From contig CAZROA010000065.1 in the NCBI GenBank assembly GCA_964601575.1, positions 1-21,828 of the forward strand: DNA of 21,828 bases, in the 5' to 3' direction. The DNA comes from CAZKEG01 sp964601575. Its GTDB lineage: Bacteria; Desulfobacterota; Thermodesulfobacteria; Thermodesulfobacteriales; Thermodesulfatatoraceae. The position numbers were made by a program, and so were the translations under genes. The notes under the pieces are model-generated. The model did not search any database, was not told where the DNA came from, and was given only the letters and a program-made list of their open reading frames with translations. Within the stretch, counting starts at the first letter, position 1. Each line of letters opens with the position of its first letter. Below are positions 7,510 through 16,402 of this stretch, piece by piece.

Positions 7510-8610
7510 AAACGGGTTCTGCCCTTTAAAGCCAGCAAACCCTTGAGCCTAGGGGTGGAGATAGAGCTCCAAGTGCTCGAAAAGGAAACCCTTGCCCTGT
7601 GCCCCAAAGGTCCTGGCCTTTACCAAAGGGCCCACAAATACCTAGGAGATTTGATCAAACCTGAGGCCTACCAGTCCATGATCGAACTGACTACCCCGGT
7701 CTGCAATGACCTGAAAGAGGTGAAGGAATTTTTCTCAAGCAAGCTCAAACTCCTGGCCACGCTGGCCGAAGAAGAAGGTTTGGTGCTTTGGGCGGCCAGT
7801 CTCCATCCTTTTTCCCTGGCCGAGGAACAGAAGGTCTGGGGAAAACCCCGCTATGAAAAGATATTTTCCGAATTACAGATGGTTGGACGGCGATTTATTG
7901 CCCAAGGCCTCCATATTCACCTGGGGATGCCTGATGTCCAGACGGCCATCATCGTTTATAATCAGCTTCGTCTTTATTTACCTTTACTCCTGGCCTTAAG
8001 TACCTCGTCCCCTTTTTATGAAGGCCGGGTCACCGGGCTTTATTCCTACCGAAGCAAACTCTTTGAGGCCTTACCCTTGGCTGGTCTACCCCGGGCCTTT
8101 GCTTCTTGGGAAGAGTTTTCTTTTTTGGTGGAGGCCTTAGAGAGGTTAAATATCATCCAGAGTATTCGAGACCTATGGTGGGATATCCGTCTTCAACCGA
8201 CCTTGGGGACGGTGGAGGTTCGCATCTATGATGTCCCTTGTTATTTTGTGGACCTCCTCGCCTTGGTCGCCTTAACTCAAGCCCTAGCCCGATATTTACT
8301 TGAATATCCCCTACCCTCTCTTCCCGACGAAATCCTGGCTTATCAGAAATGGCAGGCGGCCCGGCATGGTCTTGAAGGACGATTTGTCGATCCCCAAACC
8401 CGTTCGGTGCGCACCTATCGCGAAGAATTGATCTTAATCCTTCAAAGGATTGAACCGCTCATGAAAGAACTTGGCCTAGAAGAATATAAAGAACCCTTAC
8501 AAAATATTGTTACCCGCGGGACCGGGGCCGAAGGAATGCTTAGGCTTTACCAGAGAGGCCTTCCTTTTACAGAAATAATCCAGACCATGATCCAAGGATT
8601 TTGGTCTTAA
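7507..8610 (+). CDS. Glutamate-cysteine ligase family 2 protein (YbdK-like carboxylate-amine ligase)
   Basis: The product belongs to the GCS2 family; E. coli YbdK has weak gamma-glutamylcysteine synthetase activity in vitro, and the physiological role of most members is unknown. Family features are LGVEIELQV near the N-terminus, HIHLGMPD (metal/substrate region), the SPFYEGRVTGLYSYRSKLF block, and the acidic strand GTVEVRIYDVP. Family proteins usually begin a few residues before the LGVE motif with a segment like LPFKAS, which here lies before the TTG at 7543. That favours a start at ATT 7507 (367 residues) or CTG 7519 (363 residues), since no ATG or GTG exists there. It is in frame with the M20 gene and separated only by TAG, so readthrough is formally possible. 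It ends at a strong bidirectional hairpin. Confidence 0.8.
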   Translation: MKRVLPFKASKPLSLGVEIELQVLEKETLALCPKGPGLYQRAHKYLGDLIKPEAYQSMIELTTPVCNDLKEVKEFFSSKLKLLATLAEEEGLVLWAASLHPFSLAEEQKVWGKPRYEKIFSELQMVGRRFIAQGLHIHLGMPDVQTAIIVYNQLRLYLPLLLALSTSSPFYEGRVTGLYSYRSKLFEALPLAGLPRAFASWEEFSFLVEALERLNIIQSIRDLWWDIRLQPTLGTVEVRIYDVPCYFVDLLALVALTQALARYLLEYPLPSLPDEILAYQKWQAARHGLEGRFVDPQTRSVRTYREELILILQRIEPLMKELGLEEYKEPLQNIVTRGTGAEGMLRLYQRGLPFTEIIQTMIQGFWS

Positions 8611-8634
8611 AAGCGGGGCCTAGAGCCCCGCTTT
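8610..8634. terminator. Bidirectional rho-independent terminator
   Basis: AAAGCGGGGC (8610-8619) pairs perfectly with GCCCCGCTTT (8625-8634) around a CTAGA loop. On the plus strand the stem ends in T residues (TTTGCTTT), and on the minus strand the A-run gives a T-tract, so it can serve both converging transcription units. Confidence 0.85.
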
Positions 8635-8637
8635 GCT

Positions 8638-9792
8638 TTAGATCCACACCGGCCCTTTCCACTTGGGTTCAAGATTATCGAAGAGGTCTTGGAGGAGGTT
8701 TACCCAGAAGGGCCCCTTGCGAATCTCGACCGGGCCTTTTGGTTGACCGTTAAAGGAAAAATTTATTTGGGTGGCATCTAAAAGGGTTATCTGCACTTTG
8801 ATGTCCTTGGGCTCGAACATAAATTGGCCTTCTCGACCATAGACCCTGGTATAGGTACCAAGGTGTTTATCGTAAATATCAAGGGAAGAGATATCCACTA
8901 AAGAGATAAAATATCGACCAGTGTCGACTAGATTGGGTTTAAGCAGCCTCAAAGGTTCGGTGGTTTCGTTCTTGGTCGAAGCCTCTTCGGTGGTGGGCAT
9001 TTTTTCAAAATCTTTTTGCTTTTGGGTTGCCTCCGAGATTAAGTCTTCGGTGACCTCGGTTTGTTCTCCTGCGGCCTGGATTTGTTCCCCGGTGGCTTGA
9101 TCTTCAACAGCTTCCACCGGCTCTCCCTCAGCCTCTATTTGCCCCGAGGCCTCAGCGACCTCCGTGTCCTCTGAAGGAGGGTTTTCGGAGGCTTGTGTTT
9201 GGGGGCCTTGGCTTAGGGGTATTTCTTGGTTGATCGGTGGCCCATTGGTTAATTCTTGGGCCTCGATTTGCTGGAGGTGTATTTCCAAATGGAGATCCAG
9301 ATCGGTGACTGACCCCTTCCAAAATACGGTGCCTTCGAGATCGAATTCAAAATCAAGGGTGAAACTACTGATCGAAGAGATCCGAAAATTAGAAGACGGC
9401 CAGACCAATTTTACCCATTTATTAAAGTCTGAAGGAATTAAATTTTCTATGGAACGAAGAGGGTCAAAAACAGGTTTTTCTCTCATAAATTCTTTCCAAA
9501 TCTTGTGAAAGATTTTGTTCAATTCCGGTAAGGAGAGTTTGACCAGATGACTAAGGCGCTTGGTTCGCAAGAGACCAGCTTGGTCGTAAAGAGGTAAATC
9601 TAAAGGAGGCTTTACTTTGGGCCCCAGGAGAGGCTTTGCTTTGGGGCCAGGAGGTTTAGGGGGTTGTAATCGGGTTGGCCCTGGTTGGTCGACCGTTTCT
9701 GGTCCTTGATTTTGGACCTGAGCCTGGATTTGATTCTGGGCTTGGTAGAGATATTGATTGGTGGAGGTGGGGTTATCAATTCCTTTTACCAT
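8638..9792 (-). CDS. Unrecognised low-complexity protein, 384 residues
   Basis: I do not recognise this family. The start is well supported by AAGGAGGG about 6 bases before the ATG. There is no signal peptide or membrane helix. Residues 14-32 are rich in Gln and Asn, and 32-65 in Pro and Lys (PPKPPGPK, PPLDLPLYD). A mixed helix/strand region follows (about 75-175; ELNKIFHKIWKEF, then alternating hydrophobic strands such as FTLDFEFDLEG). Residues about 180-285 are strongly acidic and rich in Gln and Thr with near-repeated units (QATGEQIQAAGEQTEVTED), likely a disordered linker. A second beta-rich region (about 290-384) ends in an aromatic tail, FWVNLLQDLF and KWKGPVWI. It stands alone, divergent from the ModE-like gene. 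A structural or surface-associated protein is possible but not shown. Confidence 0.75.
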   Translation of the reverse strand: MVKGIDNPTSTNQYLYQAQNQIQAQVQNQGPETVDQPGPTRLQPPKPPGPKAKPLLGPKVKPPLDLPLYDQAGLLRTKRLSHLVKLSLPELNKIFHKIWKEFMREKPVFDPLRSIENLIPSDFNKWVKLVWPSSNFRISSISSFTLDFEFDLEGTVFWKGSVTDLDLHLEIHLQQIEAQELTNGPPINQEIPLSQGPQTQASENPPSEDTEVAEASGQIEAEGEPVEAVEDQATGEQIQAAGEQTEVTEDLISEATQKQKDFEKMPTTEEASTKNETTEPLRLLKPNLVDTGRYFISLVDISSLDIYDKHLGTYTRVYGREGQFMFEPKDIKVQITLLDATQINFSFNGQPKGPVEIRKGPFWVNLLQDLFDNLEPKWKGPVWI

Positions 9793-9911
9793 CTTTGCCC
9801 TCCTTGGTCTTTGAAAAAATTTTAAAAAAGAGCTTTATCTTTCTTATTCGGTAGGGGATAAAAGGGGCTTAAAAGCTGAATCTTTTAAAAAGTTTTTAAT
9901 AATTAAAAATA

Positions 9912-9940
9912 TTGAAGAAAAACCGAAGGTAGATTAATAC
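9912..9940 (+). promoter_or_regulatory. Possible promoter of the ModE-like gene
   Basis: TTGAAG (9912-9917) is followed after 17 bases by TAATAC (9935-9940), about 46 bases before the ATG at 9987, in the AT-rich region shared with the divergent gene. Both boxes are imperfect. No match to the E. coli ModE operator palindrome is seen nearby. Confidence 0.3.
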
Positions 9941-9986
9941 CTTTTGGCCATAGGAATTCTTAGCGGTTGACTTTTTCGGAGGGGAG

Positions 9987-10349
9987 ATGGAAGCCTTGGA
10001 ATATCAGGTTCGAGGACGAGTCTGGGTCTGTAAAGGGGAGCATTCCTTCCTTGGTCCGGGACGGATACAGCTCCTAGAAAAGATCGATGAATTGGGCTCT
10101 ATTCGGGCGGCGGCCAAGGCCCTGGGGATGTCTTATCGCCATGCCTGGAAACACGTCGAGGCCTTAAATCGCGAGGCCCCCAAGCCCATGGTCATTACCT
10201 CCATCGGAGGGGCCGGCGGAGGTGGGGCTAAATTGACCCCCGCCGGAAGGGCCATTTTGGAACTTTTCCATCATTTGGAAAGACGGTTTGAGAATTTCTT
10301 AAGAGAGGAGACCGAGAACTTTCGCCAAAGGATCAAAAATTTGGATTAG
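9987..10349 (+). CDS. ModE-type winged helix-turn-helix regulator, DNA-binding domain only
   Basis: The 120-residue product matches the N-terminal LysR-like winged helix domain of ModE: LGPGRIQLLEKIDELGSIRAA (22-42), the recognition region AKALGMSYRHAWKHVEALN (43-61), then the wing GGAGGGGAKLTPAG. In E. coli ModE this domain is followed by a molybdate-binding di-mop region; here the protein ends after one dimerisation helix (95-118), so metal sensing through Mop domains is absent. Stand-alone ModE-N proteins are known in many bacteria. The start has CGGAGGGG about 5 bases upstream. No molybdate transport or cofactor genes are in the window, so its regulon is open. The stop lies one base from the stop of the convergent NfeD gene. 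Confidence 0.88.
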   Translation: MEALEYQVRGRVWVCKGEHSFLGPGRIQLLEKIDELGSIRAAAKALGMSYRHAWKHVEALNREAPKPMVITSIGGAGGGGAKLTPAGRAILELFHHLERRFENFLREETENFRQRIKNLD

Positions 10350-10350
10350 T

Positions 10351-11625
10351 TCAGCCCTGAAGGGGTTTTACTTTGAGGCGTAAACCCTCAACTGATTCGA
10401 CGATGACTGGTGTGCCCTTAGGTATTTCCTGATCACTTATCGCCTGCCAGATCTCACCATGGACAAAGACTTGTCCTCCTTTGGCGTTGATAGAGCTCAA
10501 GGCCTCACCCTTCTCTCCGATAAGGCCTTCAACCCCGGTGGTGGGTCTTTTTAAGACCGCCCTGGCCGCTAGATAGGTAACCCCGCTTAAAAAGAGCCCG
10601 ATGGTGATCACCACCGGGAGGAGGACCTCATAGGAGACCTTTAAGGCCTCGGGATTCTTTCCAAAGAGCATCAGCGAGCCCAGGATAAGACAGATAAGAG
10701 CGGAAAGACCAAGGAGCCCGTAACTGGTGATCTTGATCTCCAAAAAGAAGAGCACTCCGGAGAGGAGGATCAGGATCAGACCGGCATAATTGACCGGAAT
10801 GATGTGCATGGCATAAAAGGCCAAAATAAGGGAAATGGCCCCGACTACCCCGGGGAACACCGCTCCCGGGTGGGAGAGTTCAAAGTAAAGTCCGGCGAGA
10901 CCAATCATGAGCAGGATATAAGCCACATTGGGGTCGGTGATCAAACGCAAGATCCGCCCGCGTAAATCTTCACGCAAGCGGATCAATTCCACCTGCTTGG
11001 TATGGAGGACTTTGACCCCGGCAGTGGTCCTCACCCGGCGCCCGTTGATTCGGTCAAGCAATTCGGAGAGATTGGCGGCCATAAGGTCGATAACCTTTAG
11101 TTTTAAGGCCTCTTCGGCGGTGATGGAAACACTCTTCCGCACCGCCTTCTCTGCCCATCGGGCGTTCCGTCCGCGGAGCTTGGCCAACGAACGGGCCAAG
11201 GCGGCCAGATCGTTTTCTATCTTCTTGGCCATGGTCTTGTCCATCTTTTGTCCCATGGTCACTGGGTGGGCCGCGCCGATATTTGTTCCTGGAGACATGG
11301 CCGCTATATGGGCAGAGAGGACGATAAAGGTACCGGCTGAAGCCGCTTGGGCCCCGTAAGGGGCGACATAGACCACCACCGGCACCGGTGAATTAAGGAT
11401 CATCTTGACGATCTTTCGCATGGAGGTCACCAGGCCACCTGGGGTATCAAGCTCTATGACCAGACACTCAGCCCTTTCTTGTTGGGCCTTATAGAGGGCT
11501 TCTTTTATCTTTCCGGCGGTAAGGGGGGTGATGGCCTCGCTCAAGGTCAAGACCAATACCCGTTCTGCCAAGGCAGAGGAGACCAGCAAAGCCCAGATTA
11601 TCAGGATCAGGCCTAGCCGCCTCAT
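10351..11625 (-). CDS. NfeD family membrane-bound serine protease (ClpP class, long form)
   Basis: This protein has a signal peptide, a ClpP-like serine protease domain, a membrane domain of about four or five helices (about 230-350) and a C-terminal OB-fold-like NfeD domain (about 365-424). Relatives such as Pyrococcus PH1510 cleave the hydrophobic C-terminus of stomatin/slipin. Catalytic residues are visible: the Ser in AASAGTFI and the Lys in AKKIENDL (Ser96 and Lys135 counting from the chosen ATG). The chosen ATG at 11625 overlaps the stop of the UDG gene as ATGA and places MRRLGLILII directly at the signal peptide; an ATG three codons upstream (11634) would add MPA. Long NfeD proteins are often paired with a slipin gene; none is present in this window. 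Confidence 0.92.
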   Translation of the reverse strand: MRRLGLILIIWALLVSSALAERVLVLTLSEAITPLTAGKIKEALYKAQQERAECLVIELDTPGGLVTSMRKIVKMILNSPVPVVVYVAPYGAQAASAGTFIVLSAHIAAMSPGTNIGAAHPVTMGQKMDKTMAKKIENDLAALARSLAKLRGRNARWAEKAVRKSVSITAEEALKLKVIDLMAANLSELLDRINGRRVRTTAGVKVLHTKQVELIRLREDLRGRILRLITDPNVAYILLMIGLAGLYFELSHPGAVFPGVVGAISLILAFYAMHIIPVNYAGLILILLSGVLFFLEIKITSYGLLGLSALICLILGSLMLFGKNPEALKVSYEVLLPVVITIGLFLSGVTYLAARAVLKRPTTGVEGLIGEKGEALSSINAKGGQVFVHGEIWQAISDQEIPKGTPVIVESVEGLRLKVKPLQG

Positions 11626-12302
11626 GGCTGGCATACCTGGTTATAAAGGCTCTTTAAGAGCTTAAGGTCTTCCCAGGCTTGGCGTTTGTAATTCGGAAAA
11701 CGCAAGAGATAGGCCGGATGAAAGGTGACGATGACCTTGATGTCGTCGATGGTATGAACCGTCCCTCTAAGAGAAGTAAGCGAGGCCTCGGTAGAAAGGA
11801 TTGTCCTCGCTGCGGTAAGCCCCAAGGTGCAGATGATCTTTGGCCGGATGACCCGTATCTGTTTGGCCAAAAAGGGAACACAGGCCTCGATTTCGTCTGG
11901 CTCTGGAGTACGGTTGCCTGGGGGGCGGCACTTGACCACGTTGGTGATGTAGAGCTCAGCGCGGGTAAGATTGATGGCTGAAAGCATCTGATCAAGGAGT
12001 TTTCCCGCCCGCCCAACAAAAGGACGCCCCTCTAAGTCTTCGTCTCGACCAGGGGCCTCCCCGACCAGCATCAGACAAGCCTTTTCATTTCCTTCACCAA
12101 AGACCAAGTTAGTCCGGGTGCGCGAAAGCTTACAGCGGGCACAATGCCCTAGTTCCCGCCTTATGTCCTCAAGGCTTTTGGGTGGCGGGGAAAGTTCTAA
12201 TTCCAAAAATTTTTTGATCTTCTTTTTGGCTGGCACGACGTTTACTCCTAGGGCTTGTAAGTAAAGAAGATATCTTTCAAGGGCGGTGAGGATCTCTTTC
12301 AT
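11622..12302 (-). CDS. Family 4 uracil-DNA glycosylase (4Fe-4S)
   Basis: This enzyme removes uracil from DNA, the first step of base-excision repair; family 4 is typical of thermophiles, where cytosine deamination is fast. From the ATG at 12302 it has 226 residues. Motifs are GEAPGRDEDLEGRPFVGRAG (81-100), with the family signature GEAPG, and HPAYLLR (195-201). Four cysteines suit the iron-sulfur cluster: Cys54, Cys57, Cys125 and Cys141. The open frame runs upstream to 12491, but that extension would overlap the start of icd on the other strand and has no family similarity, so I reject it. An N-terminal stretch of about 45 residues, often found in these proteins, precedes the core. It is cotranscribed with nfeD through an ATGA overlap. 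Confidence 0.92.
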   Translation of the reverse strand: MKEILTALERYLLYLQALGVNVVPAKKKIKKFLELELSPPPKSLEDIRRELGHCARCKLSRTRTNLVFGEGNEKACLMLVGEAPGRDEDLEGRPFVGRAGKLLDQMLSAINLTRAELYITNVVKCRPPGNRTPEPDEIEACVPFLAKQIRVIRPKIICTLGLTAARTILSTEASLTSLRGTVHTIDDIKVIVTFHPAYLLRFPNYKRQAWEDLKLLKSLYNQVCQP

Positions 12303-12429
12303 CACACTTAGCCTATCGCAACTCACCCCAATTGTCAGTAACTTAAGTCTCCTCTCTTGCCCTAAAGGCCAAAACAGGATAAAGCTTCGCCAATTTGGAA
12401 GATAAAGTCTGGTCAGGAAGGAGGAAAAG
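12303..12429. promoter_or_regulatory. Divergent intergenic region between UDG and icd
   Basis: These 127 bases must carry the promoters of the UDG-nfeD unit (-) and of icd-leuS (+). I cannot identify convincing -35/-10 boxes. Only the icd Shine-Dalgarno (AAGGAGG ending at 12423) is clear. Confidence 0.4.
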
Positions 12430-13653
12430 ATGCCGGAGAAGATAAGGCTTACCGAAGACTTCAAACTTGTGGTGCCTGATGAACCCATCATTCCCTATAT
12501 CGAAGGCGATGGCATTGGCCCGGATATCATGCGGGCAGCCCTTCCGGTATGGAACGCGGCGGTGGAAAAGGCCTATGGAGGCAAGCGCAAGGTAGCCTGG
12601 AAAGAGATCTTGGCCGGGGAAAAGGCCTATCAGGAGACTGGTTCCTATCTCCCGGAAGAGACCCTAGAGGCCATCAAGGAACACGTGGTGGCCATCAAGG
12701 GGCCCCTTACCACCCCGGTGGGCGGTGGGTTTCGGAGCCTAAACGTGACCATCCGCCAGGTGCTTGATCTCTACGCCTGTGTGCGTCCAGTGCGCTGGGT
12801 ACCCGGGGTGCCAAGCCCGGTCAAACATCCGGAAAAGGTGGACATGGTTGTTTTCCGGGAAAACACCGAAGACGTCTACGCCGGGATCGAGTGGGAGGCC
12901 GGAAGCCTCGAAGCCAAAAAGATCATCGCCTTCATCCGGGATGAACTCGGTAAAGAGATTCGGGAAGATTCGGGTATCGGGGTGAAACCCATCAGCCGCT
13001 TTGGGACCAGGCGCCTGGTGCGTAAGGCCATTCAGTACGCCCTGGCCAACGGCAAACCAAGCGTCACCCTGGTACACAAGGGAAATATTATGAAGTACAC
13101 CGAAGGGGCCTTTCGCAATTGGGGTTATGAACTAGCCAAGGAAGAGTTTGCCGAGGTGACCATCACCGAGGCTGAGCTTTGGGAGAAATACGAGGGCAAG
13201 GCCCCGGAAGGAAAAGTGGTCATCAAAGATCGCATCGCCGACGCCATGTTCCAGTGGGCGCTCTTGCGGCCTGAGGAATACAGCGTGCTGGCCATGCCCA
13301 ATCTGAATGGCGACTATATGTCCGATGCCTTGGCGGCCCAAGTTGGCGGGCTTGGGATGGCCCCTGGGGCCAATATCGGCGATGGCTACGCTGTGTTTGA
13401 GGCCACCCACGGCTCGGCCCCTAAATATGCCGGGCAAGACAAGGTCAATCCCAGCTCGGTCATCCTTTCCGGGGCGATGATGTTTGAGTACTTAGGGTGG
13501 AAGGAAGTAGCGGATCTTATTTGGCAGGGAATCGCTCAGGCGGTACAGGATAAGGTGGTCACCTATGACCTTGCCCGGCAGATCGAAGGGGCCAAACTGG
13601 TCAAGTGTTCGGAATTCGGACAGTACGTGGTAGAAAAGATCAAGGCTCTTTAA
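12430..13653 (+). CDS. icd: Isocitrate dehydrogenase, NADP+-dependent
   Basis: This 407-residue enzyme converts isocitrate to 2-oxoglutarate and CO2 (or the reverse in reductive carbon fixation) in the cytoplasm. It follows the bacterial homodimeric type: [11 protein letters not shown] (24-34), the substrate loop [10 protein letters not shown] (101-110) with Ser103 at the position of E. coli Ser113, which is phosphorylated there, [14 protein letters not shown] (142-155), and NLNGDYMSD with the Mg2+-binding Asp pair. HGSAPKYAG (328-335) has Lys332-Tyr333, matching E. coli Lys344-Tyr345, which give NADP+ preference. The start has a strong AGGAAGGAGG. No IDH kinase/phosphatase gene is in the window. 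leuS follows 27 bases downstream on the same strand. Confidence 0.97.
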   Translation: MPEKIRLTEDFKLVVPDEPIIPYIEGDGIGPDIMRAALPVWNAAVEKAYGGKRKVAWKEILAGEKAYQETGSYLPEETLEAIKEHVVAIKGPLTTPVGGGFRSLNVTIRQVLDLYACVRPVRWVPGVPSPVKHPEKVDMVVFRENTEDVYAGIEWEAGSLEAKKIIAFIRDELGKEIREDSGIGVKPISRFGTRRLVRKAIQYALANGKPSVTLVHKGNIMKYTEGAFRNWGYELAKEEFAEVTITEAELWEKYEGKAPEGKVVIKDRIADAMFQWALLRPEEYSVLAMPNLNGDYMSDALAAQVGGLGMAPGANIGDGYAVFEATHGSAPKYAGQDKVNPSSVILSGAMMFEYLGWKEVADLIWQGIAQAVQDKVVTYDLARQIEGAKLVKCSEFGQYVVEKIKAL

Positions 13654-13672
13654 CCTCCTTGTCAAACGGAGG
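13654..13672 (+). promoter_or_regulatory. Hairpin that masks the leuS Shine-Dalgarno sequence
   Basis: CCTCC (13654-13658) starts directly after the icd stop codon and can pair with GGAGG (13668-13672), the leuS Shine-Dalgarno, around a nine-base loop. The SD lies 8 bases from the leuS ATG. A ribosome ending at the icd stop would cover the CCTCC arm and free the SD, which would couple leuS translation to icd. The pairing is seen; the function is inferred. Confidence 0.4.
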
Positions 13673-13680
13673 CGGGTGTT

Positions 13681-16275
13681 ATGGCGCGAGAAAAGTACGA
13701 TTTTGCGGCTATTGAGGAAAAATGGCAGAAGGTCTGGGAAGAACGAAAGACCTTTAAGGCCGTAGACAATGATCCCTCACGTCCGAAGTACTATGTGCTT
13801 GAAATGTTCCCCTACCCTTCGGGCCGCATCCATATGGGACATGTGCGTAACTATAGCATCGGTGATGTCATCGCTCGCTTCCGTAAGATGCGTGGAGAAA
13901 ATGTCCTCCATCCCATGGGGTGGGATGCCTTTGGGCTGCCGGCAGAAAACGCGGCCATCAAACACGGTACCCATCCGGCCAAATGGACCTATGAGAATAT
14001 TGCCTACATGCGGCAGCAATTGAAGCGCATGGGGCTTTCCTATGATTGGGATCGGGAGTTTGCCACCTGTGATCCGGAGTATTACCGCCATGAACAGCGC
14101 TTTTTCATCGAAATGCTTGAGCGAGGGCTCGCCTACCGCAAAAAGACCTTGGTGAATTGGTGCGAGGGCTGTCAGACGGTGCTGGCCAACGAACAAGTAG
14201 AAGATGGCCGTTGCTGGCGCTGTGGCACCGAAGTGGTCCAGAAAGAGATGGAGGGTTGGTTCTTCAAGATTACCGCTTATGCCGAAGAACTCCTTCGGGA
14301 CATCGAAAAGCTCAAGGGGAAATGGCCGGAGCGGGTGCTTACCATGCAGATCAACTGGATCGGGAAGAGCGAAGGCGCCGAGGTGGAGTTCCCGGTAGAG
14401 GGTCGTGAGGAAAAGATTCGTGTTTTTACCACCCGGCCTGATACCCTTTATGGCGTTACCTTCGTAAGCCTCTCGCCGGAGCATCCCTTGGCCTTAGAGC
14501 TTGTCCGCGGGACGGAGCTTGAAAAGGAGCTCCTTGCCCTTCGCGAAGAAGTACGCCGTGAACGGCGCAAGATCGAAGAAGGGGTCTTTGAAAAGAAGGG
14601 TCTCTTCCTCAACGCCTACGCCCTTCATCCCCTCACTGGCGAACGGGTGCCGATCTTTGCCGCCAATTTTGTCCTTATGGAGTACGGCACCGGGGCGGTG
14701 ATGGCTGTTCCGGCCCACGACCAGCGCGACTTTGAGTTTGCCAAGAAATACGGGCTCCCCATCAAGGTGGTCATCAAGCCGAAGGACAGAGATCTTGTCC
14801 CCGAAGAGATGGAAGGGGCCTATGAAGATCCGGGGGTGATGGTCAATTCGGGCCCGTTTGACGGCCTACCGAGTGAGGAAGGAAAAAAGGCGGTCACCAA
14901 ATACCTTGAGGAAAAGGGCCTTGGCCAGGCCCGGGTCACCTATCGCCTACGGGATTGGGGGGTGTCCCGCCAGCGCTACTGGGGTTGCCCTATCCCGGTG
15001 GTCTATTGTGAAAAATGTGGCCTCGTTCCAGAAAAGATCGAAAACCTCCCGGTGGTCCTGCCGCTTGAGGCCCAGCTTGACGAGGCCGGGCGTTCGCCAC
15101 TACCAAGGCTTGAGTCTTTTCTCAATACCACCTGTCCCAAATGTGGTGGCCCAGCCCGGCGAGAGACGGATACCTTCGACACCTTTGTGGAGTCCTCCTG
15201 GTACTTCGCCCGTTTCGCCTGCCCCAAGGCCAAAGAACCCCTGGATAAAGAAAAGGTGGCCTTTTGGCTCCCGGTAGATCAATACATCGGCGGTATCGAA
15301 CACGCCATCCTGCACCTGCTTTATGCTCGGTTTTTTACCAAAGTGCTAAGGGACCTCGGTTATCTTGAGCTTGACGAACCCTTTGAACGACTGCTCACCC
15401 AGGGCATGGTCATCAAGGAGACCTACCGTTGCCCGAAACACGGCTGGCTTTATCCAGAGGAAGTTTCGGCAGAAGGTACTTGCCTCAAAGACGGTTGTGG
15501 AGAGAAGGTCATCATCGGACGTTCGGAGAAAATGTCTAAGAGCAAGTGTAACGTGGTGGACCCCGACGCCATGATCAAACGCTACGGGGCGGATACGGTG
15601 CGGCTTTTTATGCTCTTTGCCGCCCCGCCGGAGCGCGATCTTGAATGGAGCGACCAGGGAATCGAAGGCGCCCATCGGTTCCTCCAGCGGGTCTATAAGA
15701 TGATTACAGAGAATTTGGAAGAGCTACTTTCGGTTGAGCCCTACCGAGGCGGGCAAGAAGGACTTTCGGCACCGCTTAAGGCCCTGCGACGCAAGACCCA
15801 TCAGACCATTCGCAAGGTCACCCAAGATATCGAAGAGCGCTACCACTTTAACACGGCCATCGCCGCAGTCATGGAGCTGGTAAACGAGATCTACCAGGCC
15901 CTGGGCAAACATCGAAGCGAGCCCCAATTCTGGCCGGTGATCCGTGAGGCGGTGGAGGCGGTCCTCCTCCTTCTGGCCCCGATATCCCCACATCTGGGTG
16001 AGGAACTCTGGGCACGTCTTGGACACGAAGGACTGATCTCCGAGGCCTCTTGGCCCTCCTGGGACGAAGAAGTGGCTAAGGCCGAGGAGGTGACCATTGC
16101 CGTCCAGGTAAATGGTAAACTTCGGGCCCAGGTTCAAGTCCCAGCCGAGGCCGACGAAGAGGCCGTCCGCGAAGCAGCCTTACAAAACGCAAATGTAAGG
16201 CGGCATCTTGAAGGCAAAGAGATCAAGAAGGTCATCTATGTGCCTGGAAGGCTCATAAATTTCGTCGCCCGGTAA
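13681..16275 (+). CDS. leuS: Leucyl-tRNA synthetase
   Basis: This 864-residue class I synthetase charges tRNA-Leu and edits mischarged products. The signature [11 protein letters not shown] (44-54) holds the HIGH motif, and KMSKS is exact at 617-621. A zinc-binding segment follows the first part of the Rossmann fold (CEGC and CWRCG, about 161-182), and another CxxC pair lies near residues 443-489 (CEKCG, CPKCGG). The CP1 editing domain spans about 225-420, with TTRPDTLYG and [13 protein letters not shown], including the editing Asp. WYFARF and the anticodon-binding helical domain (about 665-790) precede a C-terminal domain ending [14 protein letters not shown]. Length and domain order are those of ordinary bacterial LeuRS. 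The start is supported by GGAGG, AT-poor codon use and family alignment. Probably cotranscribed with icd. Confidence 0.98.
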   Translation: MAREKYDFAAIEEKWQKVWEERKTFKAVDNDPSRPKYYVLEMFPYPSGRIHMGHVRNYSIGDVIARFRKMRGENVLHPMGWDAFGLPAENAAIKHGTHPAKWTYENIAYMRQQLKRMGLSYDWDREFATCDPEYYRHEQRFFIEMLERGLAYRKKTLVNWCEGCQTVLANEQVEDGRCWRCGTEVVQKEMEGWFFKITAYAEELLRDIEKLKGKWPERVLTMQINWIGKSEGAEVEFPVEGREEKIRVFTTRPDTLYGVTFVSLSPEHPLALELVRGTELEKELLALREEVRRERRKIEEGVFEKKGLFLNAYALHPLTGERVPIFAANFVLMEYGTGAVMAVPAHDQRDFEFAKKYGLPIKVVIKPKDRDLVPEEMEGAYEDPGVMVNSGPFDGLPSEEGKKAVTKYLEEKGLGQARVTYRLRDWGVSRQRYWGCPIPVVYCEKCGLVPEKIENLPVVLPLEAQLDEAGRSPLPRLESFLNTTCPKCGGPARRETDTFDTFVESSWYFARFACPKAKEPLDKEKVAFWLPVDQYIGGIEHAILHLLYARFFTKVLRDLGYLELDEPFERLLTQGMVIKETYRCPKHGWLYPEEVSAEGTCLKDGCGEKVIIGRSEKMSKSKCNVVDPDAMIKRYGADTVRLFMLFAAPPERDLEWSDQGIEGAHRFLQRVYKMITENLEELLSVEPYRGGQEGLSAPLKALRRKTHQTIRKVTQDIEERYHFNTAIAAVMELVNEIYQALGKHRSEPQFWPVIREAVEAVLLLLAPISPHLGEELWARLGHEGLISEASWPSWDEEVAKAEEVTIAVQVNGKLRAQVQVPAEADEEAVREAALQNANVRRHLEGKEIKKVIYVPGRLINFVAR

Positions 16276-16402
16276 AGGATTTCATAAATAATTACCATAA
16301 TACCCCTCACTATACTTCCCCTTTAAATGCTTTTTTGGAGTGACCTTTTTCTCCTTTAACCCGTCTTTATTTTTAAAAAAGTTTTTTCGGAAAAAGTTAA
16401 AA
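16276..16402 (+). promoter_or_regulatory. Leader of the AT-rich sigma factor operon; possible -10 box
   Basis: Between leuS and the sigma factor there is a rapid drop to AT-rich sequence. TATACT (16311-16316) resembles a -10 box, but no -35 box sits at standard spacing. An ECF sigma factor may read its own different promoter, so this cannot be settled by eye. The frame is also open upstream to a GTG at 16340, but that start has only GGA touching it. Confidence 0.25.

Noticed and set aside
10354..10372. CCC-TGAA-GGGGTTTT as a terminator for the ModE-like gene
   Set aside because: The stem is only three base pairs long and lies within the nfeD coding end.
12303..12491. N-terminal extension of the uracil-DNA glycosylase frame
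   Set aside because: It would overlap the first 62 bases of icd on the opposite strand, has no family similarity and no SD; the ATG at 12302 gives normal family length.
13777..14484. Antisense open frame of 235 codons inside leuS
   Set aside because: It lies wholly within a certain gene, shows no recognisable domain, and is the kind of shadow produced by GC-biased codon use.
16340..16402. GTG start giving a 202-residue sigma factor
   Set aside because: GGA directly touches the GTG with no room for an SD, and the extra residues are Phe/Lys-rich and not part of sigma region 2.
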